Shown in pieces: positions 6,479 to 12,835 of a DNA stretch of 22,446 nucleotides. Where the stretch lies: IMG/VR virus record IMGVR_UViG_3300042465_000439, positions 1 through 22,446 of that record; one strand, 5' to 3'. The first letter of the stretch is position 1, and each line of letters starts with the position of its first letter. The position numbers and the translations under genes were made by a program. The notes under the pieces were generated by a model, which searched no databases, had not been told where the DNA came from, and worked only from the letters and a program-made list of their open reading frames with translations. This DNA comes from a virus.

Positions 6479-8500
6479 ATGAGCGGATCGCAACTTTTGC
6501 TGTTGGGCGGCGCACAAGTCGTCAGCGACCCTAACTTCGAGTACACCACTCTGTTGCTGCCCGGTAACGGCACCAACGGAGCGCAGAACAATACGTTCCT
6601 AGACTCGTCTACTAACAACTTTACAATCACCCGCAACGGCAACACGACGCAGGGTGCGTTCTCGCCGTTCTCGCAGACGGGGTGGGGTAACTTTTTTGAT
6701 GGGTCAGGCGATTTTTTAAGTGTCGCTAGTAGTGCTGCGTTTGACATAGGCAGTTCGGATTTCACAGTTGAATGCTGGTTTAACGCAAATTCTTTCGCTA
6801 CAGCGTTCGGGCTAATTTCCAGATACGACAACGCTCCGGCTGGTTGGACGCTGCGCGTAACAAGCGCCACAAACATTCGATTTGTTAGAGGCGCGGATAT
6901 AATTTTTGATGCCACTACAACAATGTCGATAGGATTATGGAATCATGTTGCAGTCGTTCGAAGTGGCACTACGTTAAGTATTTACCACAATGGCACAAGA
7001 ATAAATCAAACAACGGGAATTTCAAATTTTACCGATGCTTCAACTGCGTTGCAGATTGGCCGTACCAACACTATAACCGATGACATAAACGGTTACATTA
7101 GCAACGCTCGTGTTGTTAAAGGCACGGCGGTTTATTCGGGGGCAACATACACAATCCCTACAGCGCCGCTTACCGCTATCACCAACACCTCCCTGCTGAC
7201 CTGTCAGAGCAACCGCTTCATCGACAACAGCAGCAACGCCTTTGCCATCACGGTCAACGGTAATACCTCCATCCAAGCCTTCAGCCCGTTCAACCCCACG
7301 GCAGCGTGGATTGCGGCGACTAATGGGGGAAGCGGGTATTACGACGGAAGCGGGGATTACTTAACCATCGCCAACAACGTAGCATTGCAGCCGGGTGGCG
7401 GCGCATTCACCTATGAAGCATGGGTTTATTGTTTAAGTTATCCAAGTGCTGGAAACTTTGAAACTTTATGGGCGCAACGCGCCACTGCCTCTGGCTATGG
7501 TGGCCCATTGGTTGTTATTAACAACAGCGGAACTTTGCTTTATTACATATCAAACGCTGCGGCAACCAACTGGCAAATTACGGGCAGTTCAAGCGGACTC
7601 ACGCTTCCGCTAAACCAATGGAATCACGTTGCTATCGTTAGAAACGTAAATACTTGCACTATTTACTTAAACGGAACGGCTGGAACTTCTGTAACGCTTA
7701 CAGAAAACGTGGGCGTAGGCGGCAATCTGTCGTTGATGGCTGGCGCTGCTGACGGTAGCCAAGCAGTTGATGGCTATATGTCTGACTTTCGCTTGGTCAA
7801 AGGCACGGCTGTCTACACCGCAGCCTTCACGCCTCCAACCGCTCCGTTAACCGCAATCACTAACACCTCTCTGCTCACAAGCTTCACCAACGCAGGCATT
7901 TACGACGCTACGTCCAAGAACGACCTTGAGACGGTGGGCAACGCGCAGATCAGCACGGCGCAGAGCAAGTTCGGCGGGTCGTCGATTGTGCTTGACGGCA
8001 CCGGGGACTATTTGCTTCCAAGCGGCGCAGCGTCCAACAACTTGCTTGCGCTTGGTAGTGGCGACTTTACGATTGAATTCTGGATTCGTTACGGATCGCT
8101 TGGCGACGTTACAATAATAGATTGGAGGCCAGCATCTACAAACGGCGCATATCCAACATTATTTAACGATGTTGGGACTAATAAACTTATTTATTACGCA
8201 AACAGCGCAACCAGAATTACTAGTTCAACTGTTTTTGCGACAAACACTTGGTATCACGTTGCTATTGTCCGTTACAGCGGATCAACCAAAATGTATGTCA
8301 ATGGAGTTAACGAAGGTTCTGCATATTCTGACGCCAACAATTACCTTTCTGGGGCTTTAAGGCCGATGATTGGCGCAAATGGCTCTGGCAATGGATCAAA
8401 CGCAATGAACGGTTTTATTCAAGACCTTCGCATAACCAAAGGCGTTGCCCGTTACACCGCTAACTTCACCGCCCCGACTGCGGCGTTCCCGCTTCTGTGA
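6479..8500 (+). CDS. Triple LamG / concanavalin A-like lectin structural protein
   Basis: A 673-residue protein made of three tandem LamG-like (jelly-roll, carbohydrate-binding) units at about residues 38-244, 245-468 and 469-673. Each has the signature of this fold as seen in phage adhesins: DGSGDFL/DGSGDYL/DGTGDYL, then DFTVECWF, AFTYEAWV or DFTIEFWI, then W(N/Y)HVA(V/I)VR, then a y.NG strand, and finally R(V/L/I)(V/T)KG near the end. Units 1 and 2 also share N.F.D.S.N.F.IT.NGN...AFSPF. The likely role is binding host surface glycans as part of a fibre or virion decoration. The short N-terminus (MSGSQLLLLGGAQVV) may be an attachment segment. It starts 3 bases after the preceding stop. DNA within the lectin cores is visibly richer in A+T than the linkers and neighbouring genes. 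Confidence 0.85.
   Translation: MSGSQLLLLGGAQVVSDPNFEYTTLLLPGNGTNGAQNNTFLDSSTNNFTITRNGNTTQGAFSPFSQTGWGNFFDGSGDFLSVASSAAFDIGSSDFTVECWFNANSFATAFGLISRYDNAPAGWTLRVTSATNIRFVRGADIIFDATTTMSIGLWNHVAVVRSGTTLSIYHNGTRINQTTGISNFTDASTALQIGRTNTITDDINGYISNARVVKGTAVYSGATYTIPTAPLTAITNTSLLTCQSNRFIDNSSNAFAITVNGNTSIQAFSPFNPTAAWIAATNGGSGYYDGSGDYLTIANNVALQPGGGAFTYEAWVYCLSYPSAGNFETLWAQRATASGYGGPLVVINNSGTLLYYISNAAATNWQITGSSSGLTLPLNQWNHVAIVRNVNTCTIYLNGTAGTSVTLTENVGVGGNLSLMAGAADGSQAVDGYMSDFRLVKGTAVYTAAFTPPTAPLTAITNTSLLTSFTNAGIYDATSKNDLETVGNAQISTAQSKFGGSSIVLDGTGDYLLPSGAASNNLLALGSGDFTIEFWIRYGSLGDVTIIDWRPASTNGAYPTLFNDVGTNKLIYYANSATRITSSTVFATNTWYHVAIVRYSGSTKMYVNGVNEGSAYSDANNYLSGALRPMIGANGSGNGSNAMNGFIQDLRITKGVARYTANFTAPTAAFPLL
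6590..7210 (+). repeat. LamG-like unit 1 of 3
   Basis: Residues about 38-244 of the lectin-type protein. Landmarks are FTITRNGNTTQGAFSPF, DGSGDFLSV, DFTVECWF, LWNHVAVVR, IYHNGT and ARVVKGTAVY. The C-terminal linker PTAPLTAITNTSLLT is nearly identical to that of unit 2. Confidence 0.8.
7172..7200 (+). repeat. Interdomain linker DNA repeat, copy 1
   Basis: A 29-base segment encoding the TAITNTSLLT linker after LamG unit 1. It matches 7850-7878 at 25 of 29 positions by direct comparison, far closer than the lectin cores it separates. Such a shared patch could serve as a site of recombination between units. Confidence 0.7.
7211..7882 (+). repeat. LamG-like unit 2 of 3
   Basis: Residues about 245-468. 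Landmarks are NRFIDNSSNAFAITVNGN, FSPFNP, DGSGDYLTI, AFTYEAWV, QWNHVAIVR, IYLNGT and FRLVKGTAVY. It ends with the same PTAPLTAITNTSLLT linker as unit 1. Confidence 0.8.
7850..7878 (+). repeat. Interdomain linker DNA repeat, copy 2
   Basis: The second copy of the 29-base linker repeat, after LamG unit 2. It differs from copy 1 at four positions, at least three of them silent. Confidence 0.7.
7883..8497 (+). repeat. LamG-like unit 3 of 3
   Basis: Residues about 469-673. Landmarks are SIVLDGTGDYLL, DFTIEFWI, WYHVAIVR, MYVNGVN and LRITKGVARYTANFTAPTA. Its opening (YDATSKNDLETVGNAQIS, then KFGGSSIVLDGTGD) differs from units 1 and 2 and resembles free-standing LamG domains of other phage proteins, so this unit may have a different origin. 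Confidence 0.8.
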
Positions 8501-8508
8501 GGTAGCCC

Positions 8509-8814
8509 ATGACACTCTATAGTTTCAAAGGCCACTACCCAGTTGAAGTCATCGACAACAACAAGGGTTGGTACGAAGTTCCTGCCAAGCCCGAGGCACC
8601 AGAGGGTAAGCAAGTTGCGTGGCTGAACGGCGAATGGGTCGTGCGTGATCCCAAGCCCGAGGATCGCCCCGGCTACCAATGGAACTGGAACCACAGCGAG
8701 ATGGCGTGGGTCGAGTGTCCGTGGGTGACGCTAGAGACGCCCGTTGAGCCGCCCGTGACTCAGTTATCCACCATGTCAGCCATGACCGCTGTTTCGGTGG
8801 TTAGCCAACTCTAA
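8509..8814 (+). CDS. Trp-rich small protein following the fibre cassette
   Basis: A 101-residue protein with many Trp and Pro residues: GWYEVPAKPEAPEGKQVAWL, NGEWVVRDPKPEDRPGYQW, then WNHSEMAWVECPW, then a Thr/Val-rich end. The W.NG.W.V pattern and the position directly after fibre genes recall small tail-fibre assembly or fibre-tip accessory proteins, but I cannot assign a family with confidence. GAGG at 8500-8503 lies ahead of the ATG. Its TAA shares one base with the next ATG (TAATG at 8812-8816). It may alternatively be a small structural protein with a chitin-binding-like or carbohydrate-binding Trp surface. Confidence 0.65.
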   Translation: MTLYSFKGHYPVEVIDNNKGWYEVPAKPEAPEGKQVAWLNGEWVVRDPKPEDRPGYQWNWNHSEMAWVECPWVTLETPVEPPVTQLSTMSAMTAVSVVSQL

Positions 8815-9209
8815 TGTTTGCGATTGCGCCATTTTGCGTATTGCCGTTCGCGGTTGCGGAGGTCACGACACCCCCGCCCCCGCCTCCCGTCGTTGTCATC
8901 GACAGTCACGACGGCGGCAAGAACACGCACAAGAAGCGCAAAGAGCAGCGTTACGACGAAGATTCCAAGCGCCGCGAACTGCGCCGCAAGGAAGTCATAT
9001 CCATTTACGAGGAACTGGTTGAAGGTCGCCCGCGTGTGGTGGCCGAGATTGTTGCTCCGTTCGTAGAAACCCCCGTTCCGGCCTACGCCGTCCCGGCAGT
9101 TGAGCAGATCGACTTTGATGCGCTGCTCGCTGACGTTGAGCGGCTGCAGGCTTTGTATCGGGAAATGCAAGAAAAAGACGACGAAGAAGTGCTATTGTTA
9201 CTCCTATGA
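8814..9209 (+). CDS. Small phage protein with hydrophobic N-terminus, polyproline and C-terminal oligoleucine
   Basis: 131 residues in distinct blocks. Residues 1-17 are hydrophobic (MFAIAPFCVLPFAVAEV). Residues 20-25 are six consecutive prolines. Residues about 35-62 are highly charged and mostly basic (KKRKEQRYDEDSKRRELRRK). A helical acidic part follows, and the protein ends EKDDEEVLLLLL. The opening pattern of PF-containing hydrophobic residues resembles small phage proteins that I have seen annotated only as hypothetical. Function is unknown. The five terminal Leu use codons cta, ttg, tta, ctc, cta and avoid ctg, which may reflect the need to encode the next start in the overlap (ATGA at 9206-9209). 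Confidence 0.68.
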   Translation: MFAIAPFCVLPFAVAEVTTPPPPPPVVVIDSHDGGKNTHKKRKEQRYDEDSKRRELRRKEVISIYEELVEGRPRVVAEIVAPFVETPVPAYAVPAVEQIDFDALLADVERLQALYREMQEKDDEEVLLLLL

Positions 9210-9553
9210 AACGAACCTACGTTTTTATTGACGGCGAGTTTGTAGAACGTAAGAAGGACGAGAAGGGTCGGTATCACTATGTGATGCCCGACATCCAGCC
9301 GTACCGCTCCATGATTGACGGGAAAATGGTGACTTCCCGTTCGGAACACCGCCGCCACCTCAAGGCCAACAACTGCATTGAGGTTGGCAATGACGACCCG
9401 TCACGGCACATACGGAACGAAAAGCCCGACAACTCTCGGCTTGAGCGCCTGAAGTACGAGATTAATAAGCGCATGACCAACGATCAGGCCGACCGCCTGC
9501 TTCGTGACTTGCGCCAACACGCGAACTTTACCAATCCCCACAGGAGAGGATGA
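9206..9553 (+). CDS. Small charged phage protein upstream of scaffold
   Basis: A 115-residue hydrophilic, basic protein. Distinct parts are the N-terminal strand pair VFIDGEFVERK, then YHYVMPDIQPYRSMIDG, KMVTSRSEHRRHLKANNCIEVGND, and a helical C-terminus (LERLKYEINKRMTNDQADRLLRDL). The IDGK.VTSRS.HR.HLK...C.EVGND block is one I recall from many phage proteins located just before the scaffold gene, where no function is assigned. The start overlaps the previous stop by 4 bases, and the sequence just before it (gttactcct) has no Shine-Dalgarno match, so translation is probably by coupling. Its stop overlaps the scaffold start. Confidence 0.75.
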   Translation: MKRTYVFIDGEFVERKKDEKGRYHYVMPDIQPYRSMIDGKMVTSRSEHRRHLKANNCIEVGNDDPSRHIRNEKPDNSRLERLKYEINKRMTNDQADRLLRDLRQHANFTNPHRRG

Positions 9554-10530
9554 TGAGCGACCTTGATAATCAACCTACAGTTGACAACGAAACCGTAGAC
9601 CGCAAAGAACTTCTAGCCCGTCAGTTTGAGGAAGCCGAGGCACAGCCCGAAGCACCCCGAGATTCTGGCCGTGACGAGTCTGGCCGATTTGCCAAGACCG
9701 TAGCCCCAGAGCCTACCCCCGAACCTGCCGAGGAAGCCGTATGGCGTCGTCCTCCGGCGTCGTGGAAAAAGGATTACCACGAGGTTTGGCAGAAAGCCGA
9801 CCCTCGCCTGCAAGAATACGCTTACCAGCGCGAAGAGCAGATGCGCCGTGGCGTGGAGCCGCTGCTGCAAGCCAAGCAGTTTGCCGATTCCATCCAAGAG
9901 GCGATCAGCCCTTACGTTTCGACCATTACCGGCCTTGGCTTAAAGCCAGAGCAGGCCATTGCGTCGTTAATGAAAGCTGACCACACCCTTCGCACCTCTG
10001 ACCCGCAGACCCGCTACAACTACTTCATGCAGTTGGCGAGCGAGTACGGGATCAACCTTCAAAATATGCCGCAAGGCCAAGCGCCTGCTGTAGACCCGAC
10101 CATTTTTAACCTTAAGAACGAGCTTGCGAGCGTTCGTGGCGAAGTGCTGACTTGGAAACAGCAGCAGGAAGCCGCCGAGCAAGCCGTAATGAGCAACGAA
10201 ATAGATTCCTTTGCCCAGAAGGCCGAGTACTTCGAAGAAGCACGGCCAGAGATGATTAAGCTCCTTCAGAGCGGCGTAGCCGAAACGCTGGAGGAGGCTT
10301 ATGATAAGGCAGTTTATGGAAATAGAGATTTGCGGGAACGCGTACTGTCAGCCCAACAGGCACAACAGGCCGCCCAAGTTTCCGCAGAGAAAAACCGAGC
10401 AGCTAAGGCCGCTCGGGCCGCTGCTGTGAGTGTCAGAAGCGCCACACCCGGCGCTAACACGGCTCCCAAAGCGCAAAGTCGTCGTGCGTTAATCGAAGAA
10501 GCCTTCGAAGAAACTAGCGCACGGTTGTAA
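9550..10530 (+). CDS. Capsid scaffolding protein
   Basis: A 326-residue, highly charged, mostly helical protein directly before the major capsid gene, the canonical scaffold position and close to T7-type scaffold length. It has an acidic, disordered N-terminus (residues 1-65, with ESGRFAKT and PEPTPEPAEE). A conserved-looking WRRPPASWKKDYHEVWQKAD block at about 65-85 leads into QEYAYQREEQMRRGVEPLLQ. Long Gln/Glu/Ala helices (about residues 190-285) follow, and then a basic Ala-rich C-terminus (AAKAARAAAVSVRSATPGA, SRRALIEEAF) of the sort that contacts coat protein. Two in-frame ATGs stand side by side (9550 and 9553), both behind AGGAGAGG. I chose the first, and the difference is one residue. 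Confidence 0.85.
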   Translation: MMSDLDNQPTVDNETVDRKELLARQFEEAEAQPEAPRDSGRDESGRFAKTVAPEPTPEPAEEAVWRRPPASWKKDYHEVWQKADPRLQEYAYQREEQMRRGVEPLLQAKQFADSIQEAISPYVSTITGLGLKPEQAIASLMKADHTLRTSDPQTRYNYFMQLASEYGINLQNMPQGQAPAVDPTIFNLKNELASVRGEVLTWKQQQEAAEQAVMSNEIDSFAQKAEYFEEARPEMIKLLQSGVAETLEEAYDKAVYGNRDLRERVLSAQQAQQAAQVSAEKNRAAKAARAAAVSVRSATPGANTAPKAQSRRALIEEAFEETSARL

Positions 10531-10541
10531 ACAACTGATAT

Positions 10542-10546
10542 AGGAG
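10542..10546 (+). promoter_or_regulatory. Ribosome binding site of the major capsid gene
   Basis: AGGAG, 7 bases ahead of the capsid ATG at 10554, inside one of the few real gaps (23 bases) of the operon. Coat protein needs the highest expression, which fits an independent site here rather than stop-start coupling. Confidence 0.6.
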
Positions 10547-10553
10547 CATCCAA

Positions 10554-11573
10554 ATGGCATTTGCCAACTCTAGTATCAGCGACATCATCGCTACTACAAT
10601 CCAGAGCCGTAGCGGTGAGCTTGCTGATAACGTGACGAACAACAACGCGTTGCTTCGTCGTTTGAAGGAGCGTGGGAACGTCAAGACGTTCTCGGGCGGT
10701 AACGTGATTTTGCAAGAAATCATGTACACCGACCCGACCACCAACAACACCAACTCGTACAGCGGCTATGAAGTGCTGAACGTCGGTCAGAACAGCCCCA
10801 TCTCGGCGGCTCAGTTTTCGATCACGCAGTACGCTTCTGCTGTGACCATTTCGGGTCTGGAGATGATCCAGAACTCGGGCAAGGAGGCCATCATTGACCT
10901 TCTTGACGGTCGCATGGAAGTGGCTGAGGCGCAGCTTGCCAACCGCATCAGCGGTGACCTGTACGGCGACGGTACCGGCAACGCGGGTAAGAACCTGACG
11001 GGTCTTGCTGCTGCTGTGCCGGATGACCCGACCGTGGGAACCTACGGCGGCATCAACCGCGCTGTGTGGACGTTCTGGCAGTCGAAGAAGTACAGCGGCT
11101 TGACCGATGGTCTTGCTGCCGTGTCGTCTTCGAACATCCAAGCGTACATGGACGCGCTGGCCGTTCAACTCGTTCGTGGCACCGACAAGCCTGACCTCAT
11201 CGTTGCGGATAACAACTACTATCGGTTGTATCTCCAATCGTTGCAGGCCATCCAGCGCATTACTGACGCTGGTTCGGGCATGGCGGGCGCGGGCTTTGCT
11301 TCGCTCAAGTACTACGGTGCTGGTATGGCCTCCGATGTTGTGTTGGACGGTGGTATCGGTTCCTCGACGTACAACAGCGGATCGGGCAACGCGAACCACA
11401 TGTGGTTCCTCAACACCAAGTACCTGCACTTCCGCCCGCACAAAGACCGCAACTTTGTGCCGATCGGTGGCGAGCGGCAGGCCGTCAACCAAGACGCCAT
11501 TGTTAAACTGATTGGCTGGGCCGGTAACCTCACCTGCTCGGGCGGTCAGTTCCAAGGCGTGTTGATTGCTTAA
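10554..11573 (+). CDS. Major capsid protein
   Basis: A 339-residue protein directly after the scaffold, close in size to T7-type coat (about 345 residues). It begins MAFANSSISDIIATTIQSRS, followed by NNALLRRLKERGNVKTFSGG, a segment typical of coat proteins that lack an N-terminal cleaved delta domain. A central helix region (SGLEMIQNSGKEAIIDLLDG, then AEAQLANRISGDLYGDGTGN) precedes the INRAVWTFWQSKKY and NIQAYMDALAVQLVRGTDKP segments, and the C-terminal part has HMWFLNTKYLHFRPHKDRNF. This matches coat proteins I recall from uncultured short-tailed phages. An HK97-type fold is inferred, not seen. Synonymous codon use appears stronger in ctg/cgt/acc/aac than in the fibre genes, consistent with high expression. 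Confidence 0.9.
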   Translation: MAFANSSISDIIATTIQSRSGELADNVTNNNALLRRLKERGNVKTFSGGNVILQEIMYTDPTTNNTNSYSGYEVLNVGQNSPISAAQFSITQYASAVTISGLEMIQNSGKEAIIDLLDGRMEVAEAQLANRISGDLYGDGTGNAGKNLTGLAAAVPDDPTVGTYGGINRAVWTFWQSKKYSGLTDGLAAVSSSNIQAYMDALAVQLVRGTDKPDLIVADNNYYRLYLQSLQAIQRITDAGSGMAGAGFASLKYYGAGMASDVVLDGGIGSSTYNSGSGNANHMWFLNTKYLHFRPHKDRNFVPIGGERQAVNQDAIVKLIGWAGNLTCSGGQFQGVLIA

Positions 11574-11585
11574 GGAGTAACGAAA

Positions 11586-12059
11586 ATGACTGTTTCAACA
11601 TCTGGCGTCATTGGCGTGGCTCTCGGTAACACCGACACCTCCCCGCAGTTCAACGTTGGCACGAGTGTCAACTTGGACGACGGCGGTCAGGCTGTGTACG
11701 TGCAGGCTGCTTCGGCGGTCGCGCAGTACGACGCCGTTTCCGTGCGTTTTAACAACACGGTGGTGCCGATTTCTACGACCAACTCTGCAAACAGCAAGGC
11801 GGTCGGTTTTGCCCAAGTGTCGATTGCCGCATCCGAATATGGATGGGTGCAGATCGGCGGCAAGCCGGTTGTCAAGCTGGCTGCGTCTTGCCTCCCGGCT
11901 GTCCCGCTCTATACGACGGCGACGGCTGGAACGCTTGACGATGCCCCGGTTAGCGGTGGCCTTGTGGCGGGCATTGTTGCCGTCACGACGGCTTCCGGTG
12001 CTACTGCGCTGACTTGCGTTGCGGGTTACCCGCACGTCCTGTCGGGCGTGGCTGGCTAA
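11586..12059 (+). CDS. Putative capsid decoration / head-stabilising protein
   Basis: A 157-residue Val/Ala/Thr/Gly-rich protein with very few charged residues, immediately after the coat gene and preceded by its own AGGAG (11573-11577). The protein has a beta-barrel-like pattern: NLDDGGQAVYVQAASAVAQYDAVSVRF, then AVGFAQVSIAASEYGWVQIGG, then LAASCLPAVPLYTTATAGTLD and VAGIVAVTTASGATALTCVAGYP. The order of a parameter-like strand, then GfA.....G..GWV.i.G, then a strand with LYTT.TAG.LDDA, recurs in small decoration proteins and DUF2190-like proteins that sit next to coat genes. I infer decoration from this, with no motif that proves it. The stop is 3 bases before the next ATG. Confidence 0.65.
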   Translation: MTVSTSGVIGVALGNTDTSPQFNVGTSVNLDDGGQAVYVQAASAVAQYDAVSVRFNNTVVPISTTNSANSKAVGFAQVSIAASEYGWVQIGGKPVVKLAASCLPAVPLYTTATAGTLDDAPVSGGLVAGIVAVTTASGATALTCVAGYPHVLSGVAG

Positions 12060-12061
12060 CC

Positions 12062-12835
12062 ATGCAGCCTCTGGAGATCACGGTTGTAAAGGCTGGGACG
12101 GAGGAGGAGCTTTGCTCCAATATCCGTTCGGCACTTGCCCGTGGTCTGCCAGAACTGACCCTCGCTCCCATCAAGCACGATGGCAACATCGTCTTGGTGG
12201 CGAGCGGGTGGTCTATGCCGGACTACATTGACGAGATTAAGGCGCACCGCAAAGCTGGTCGCCCGATTGTGGCTATAAAGGCCGCACACGACTTTCTAGT
12301 TGAAAACGGGGTAGAACCCGACCTGTGGATCAACCTTGACCCACGCGACCGCACGAACGGCATACAGCGGTTAAACGACCATACCGTTTATATGCCCGCC
12401 TCACGTTGCCCGCCCTCAACGTTTGAGCATTTGCAAGGGCGCAAGATATTGCTGTGGCACTCATGGGCAGAAGGCCCAGAGATGGAGGCCATTGGCCCAA
12501 ACAAGATTGCCGTTGGTGGCGGCACGACCTCGGGTTTGCGAGCCATCAACATCGGGTATTTGCTCGGTTTCCGTAATTTCATCATGTACGGCTATGACTC
12601 GTGCAACAGTCCTGCCGGTATCAAGCGATTTACAGGCGAAGCGAGCGGCCCCACGGTAGATGTGTACGTCGGCGGCCATGCAGGTAAGAAATTCACCTGC
12701 AATGCAGCAATGGCGCAGCAGGCTAACGAGTTTCAGAAGTTGTTTGAGGTGATGGCTGATATCACCCTTGATGTGCGCGGCCCCGGCTTGATTGCCGAAA
12801 TCATGCGCGTTCGCACCGAGAGGATGGCTGCTTAA
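12062..12835 (+). CDS. MptE/DUF115-like protein (6-hydroxymethylpterin diphosphokinase-like domain)
   Basis: 257 residues from the ATG at 12062. A TTG at 12014 would extend it upstream through the previous gene and is less likely. The core resembles the MptE/DUF115 fold of nucleotide- or sugar-handling enzymes: NIVLVASGWSM (nucleotide-loop-like strand-loop near residue 40), GRPIVAIKAAHDFLVENGVEPDLWINLDPR (about 60-90), then KIAVGGGTTSGLRAINIGYLLGFRNFIMYGYD (about 145-180), a pattern of Gly-rich loop, helix, then strand ending in G(Y)D. The C-terminal part has TCNAAMAQQANEFQKL. In bacteria, DUF115 occurs in flagellin-glycosylation (Maf-type) proteins and in archaeal pterin synthesis; phage members are generally uncharacterised. 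The function here is unknown. It may modify virion or host glycans. Confidence 0.6.
   Translation: MQPLEITVVKAGTEEELCSNIRSALARGLPELTLAPIKHDGNIVLVASGWSMPDYIDEIKAHRKAGRPIVAIKAAHDFLVENGVEPDLWINLDPRDRTNGIQRLNDHTVYMPASRCPPSTFEHLQGRKILLWHSWAEGPEMEAIGPNKIAVGGGTTSGLRAINIGYLLGFRNFIMYGYDSCNSPAGIKRFTGEASGPTVDVYVGGHAGKKFTCNAAMAQQANEFQKLFEVMADITLDVRGPGLIAEIMRVRTERMAA

Noticed and set aside
7883-8500. Diversity-generating retroelement variable region at the end of the LamG gene
   Set aside because: The region has Asn-rich codons, but there is no template repeat or reverse transcriptase gene in the window.
10314-11555. A 413-residue open frame on the - strand opposite the scaffold end and the coat gene
   Set aside because: It is fully antisense to strong coat and scaffold genes, its composition (Val/Arg-rich, no domain) follows from the codon structure of the opposite strand, and it has no consistent ribosome site.
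12014-12061. TTG start extending the MptE-like gene by 16 residues
   Set aside because: It would be read through the end of the decoration gene. The ATG at 12062, 3 bases after that stop, is a normal start, and the added residues look like a frame shadow.
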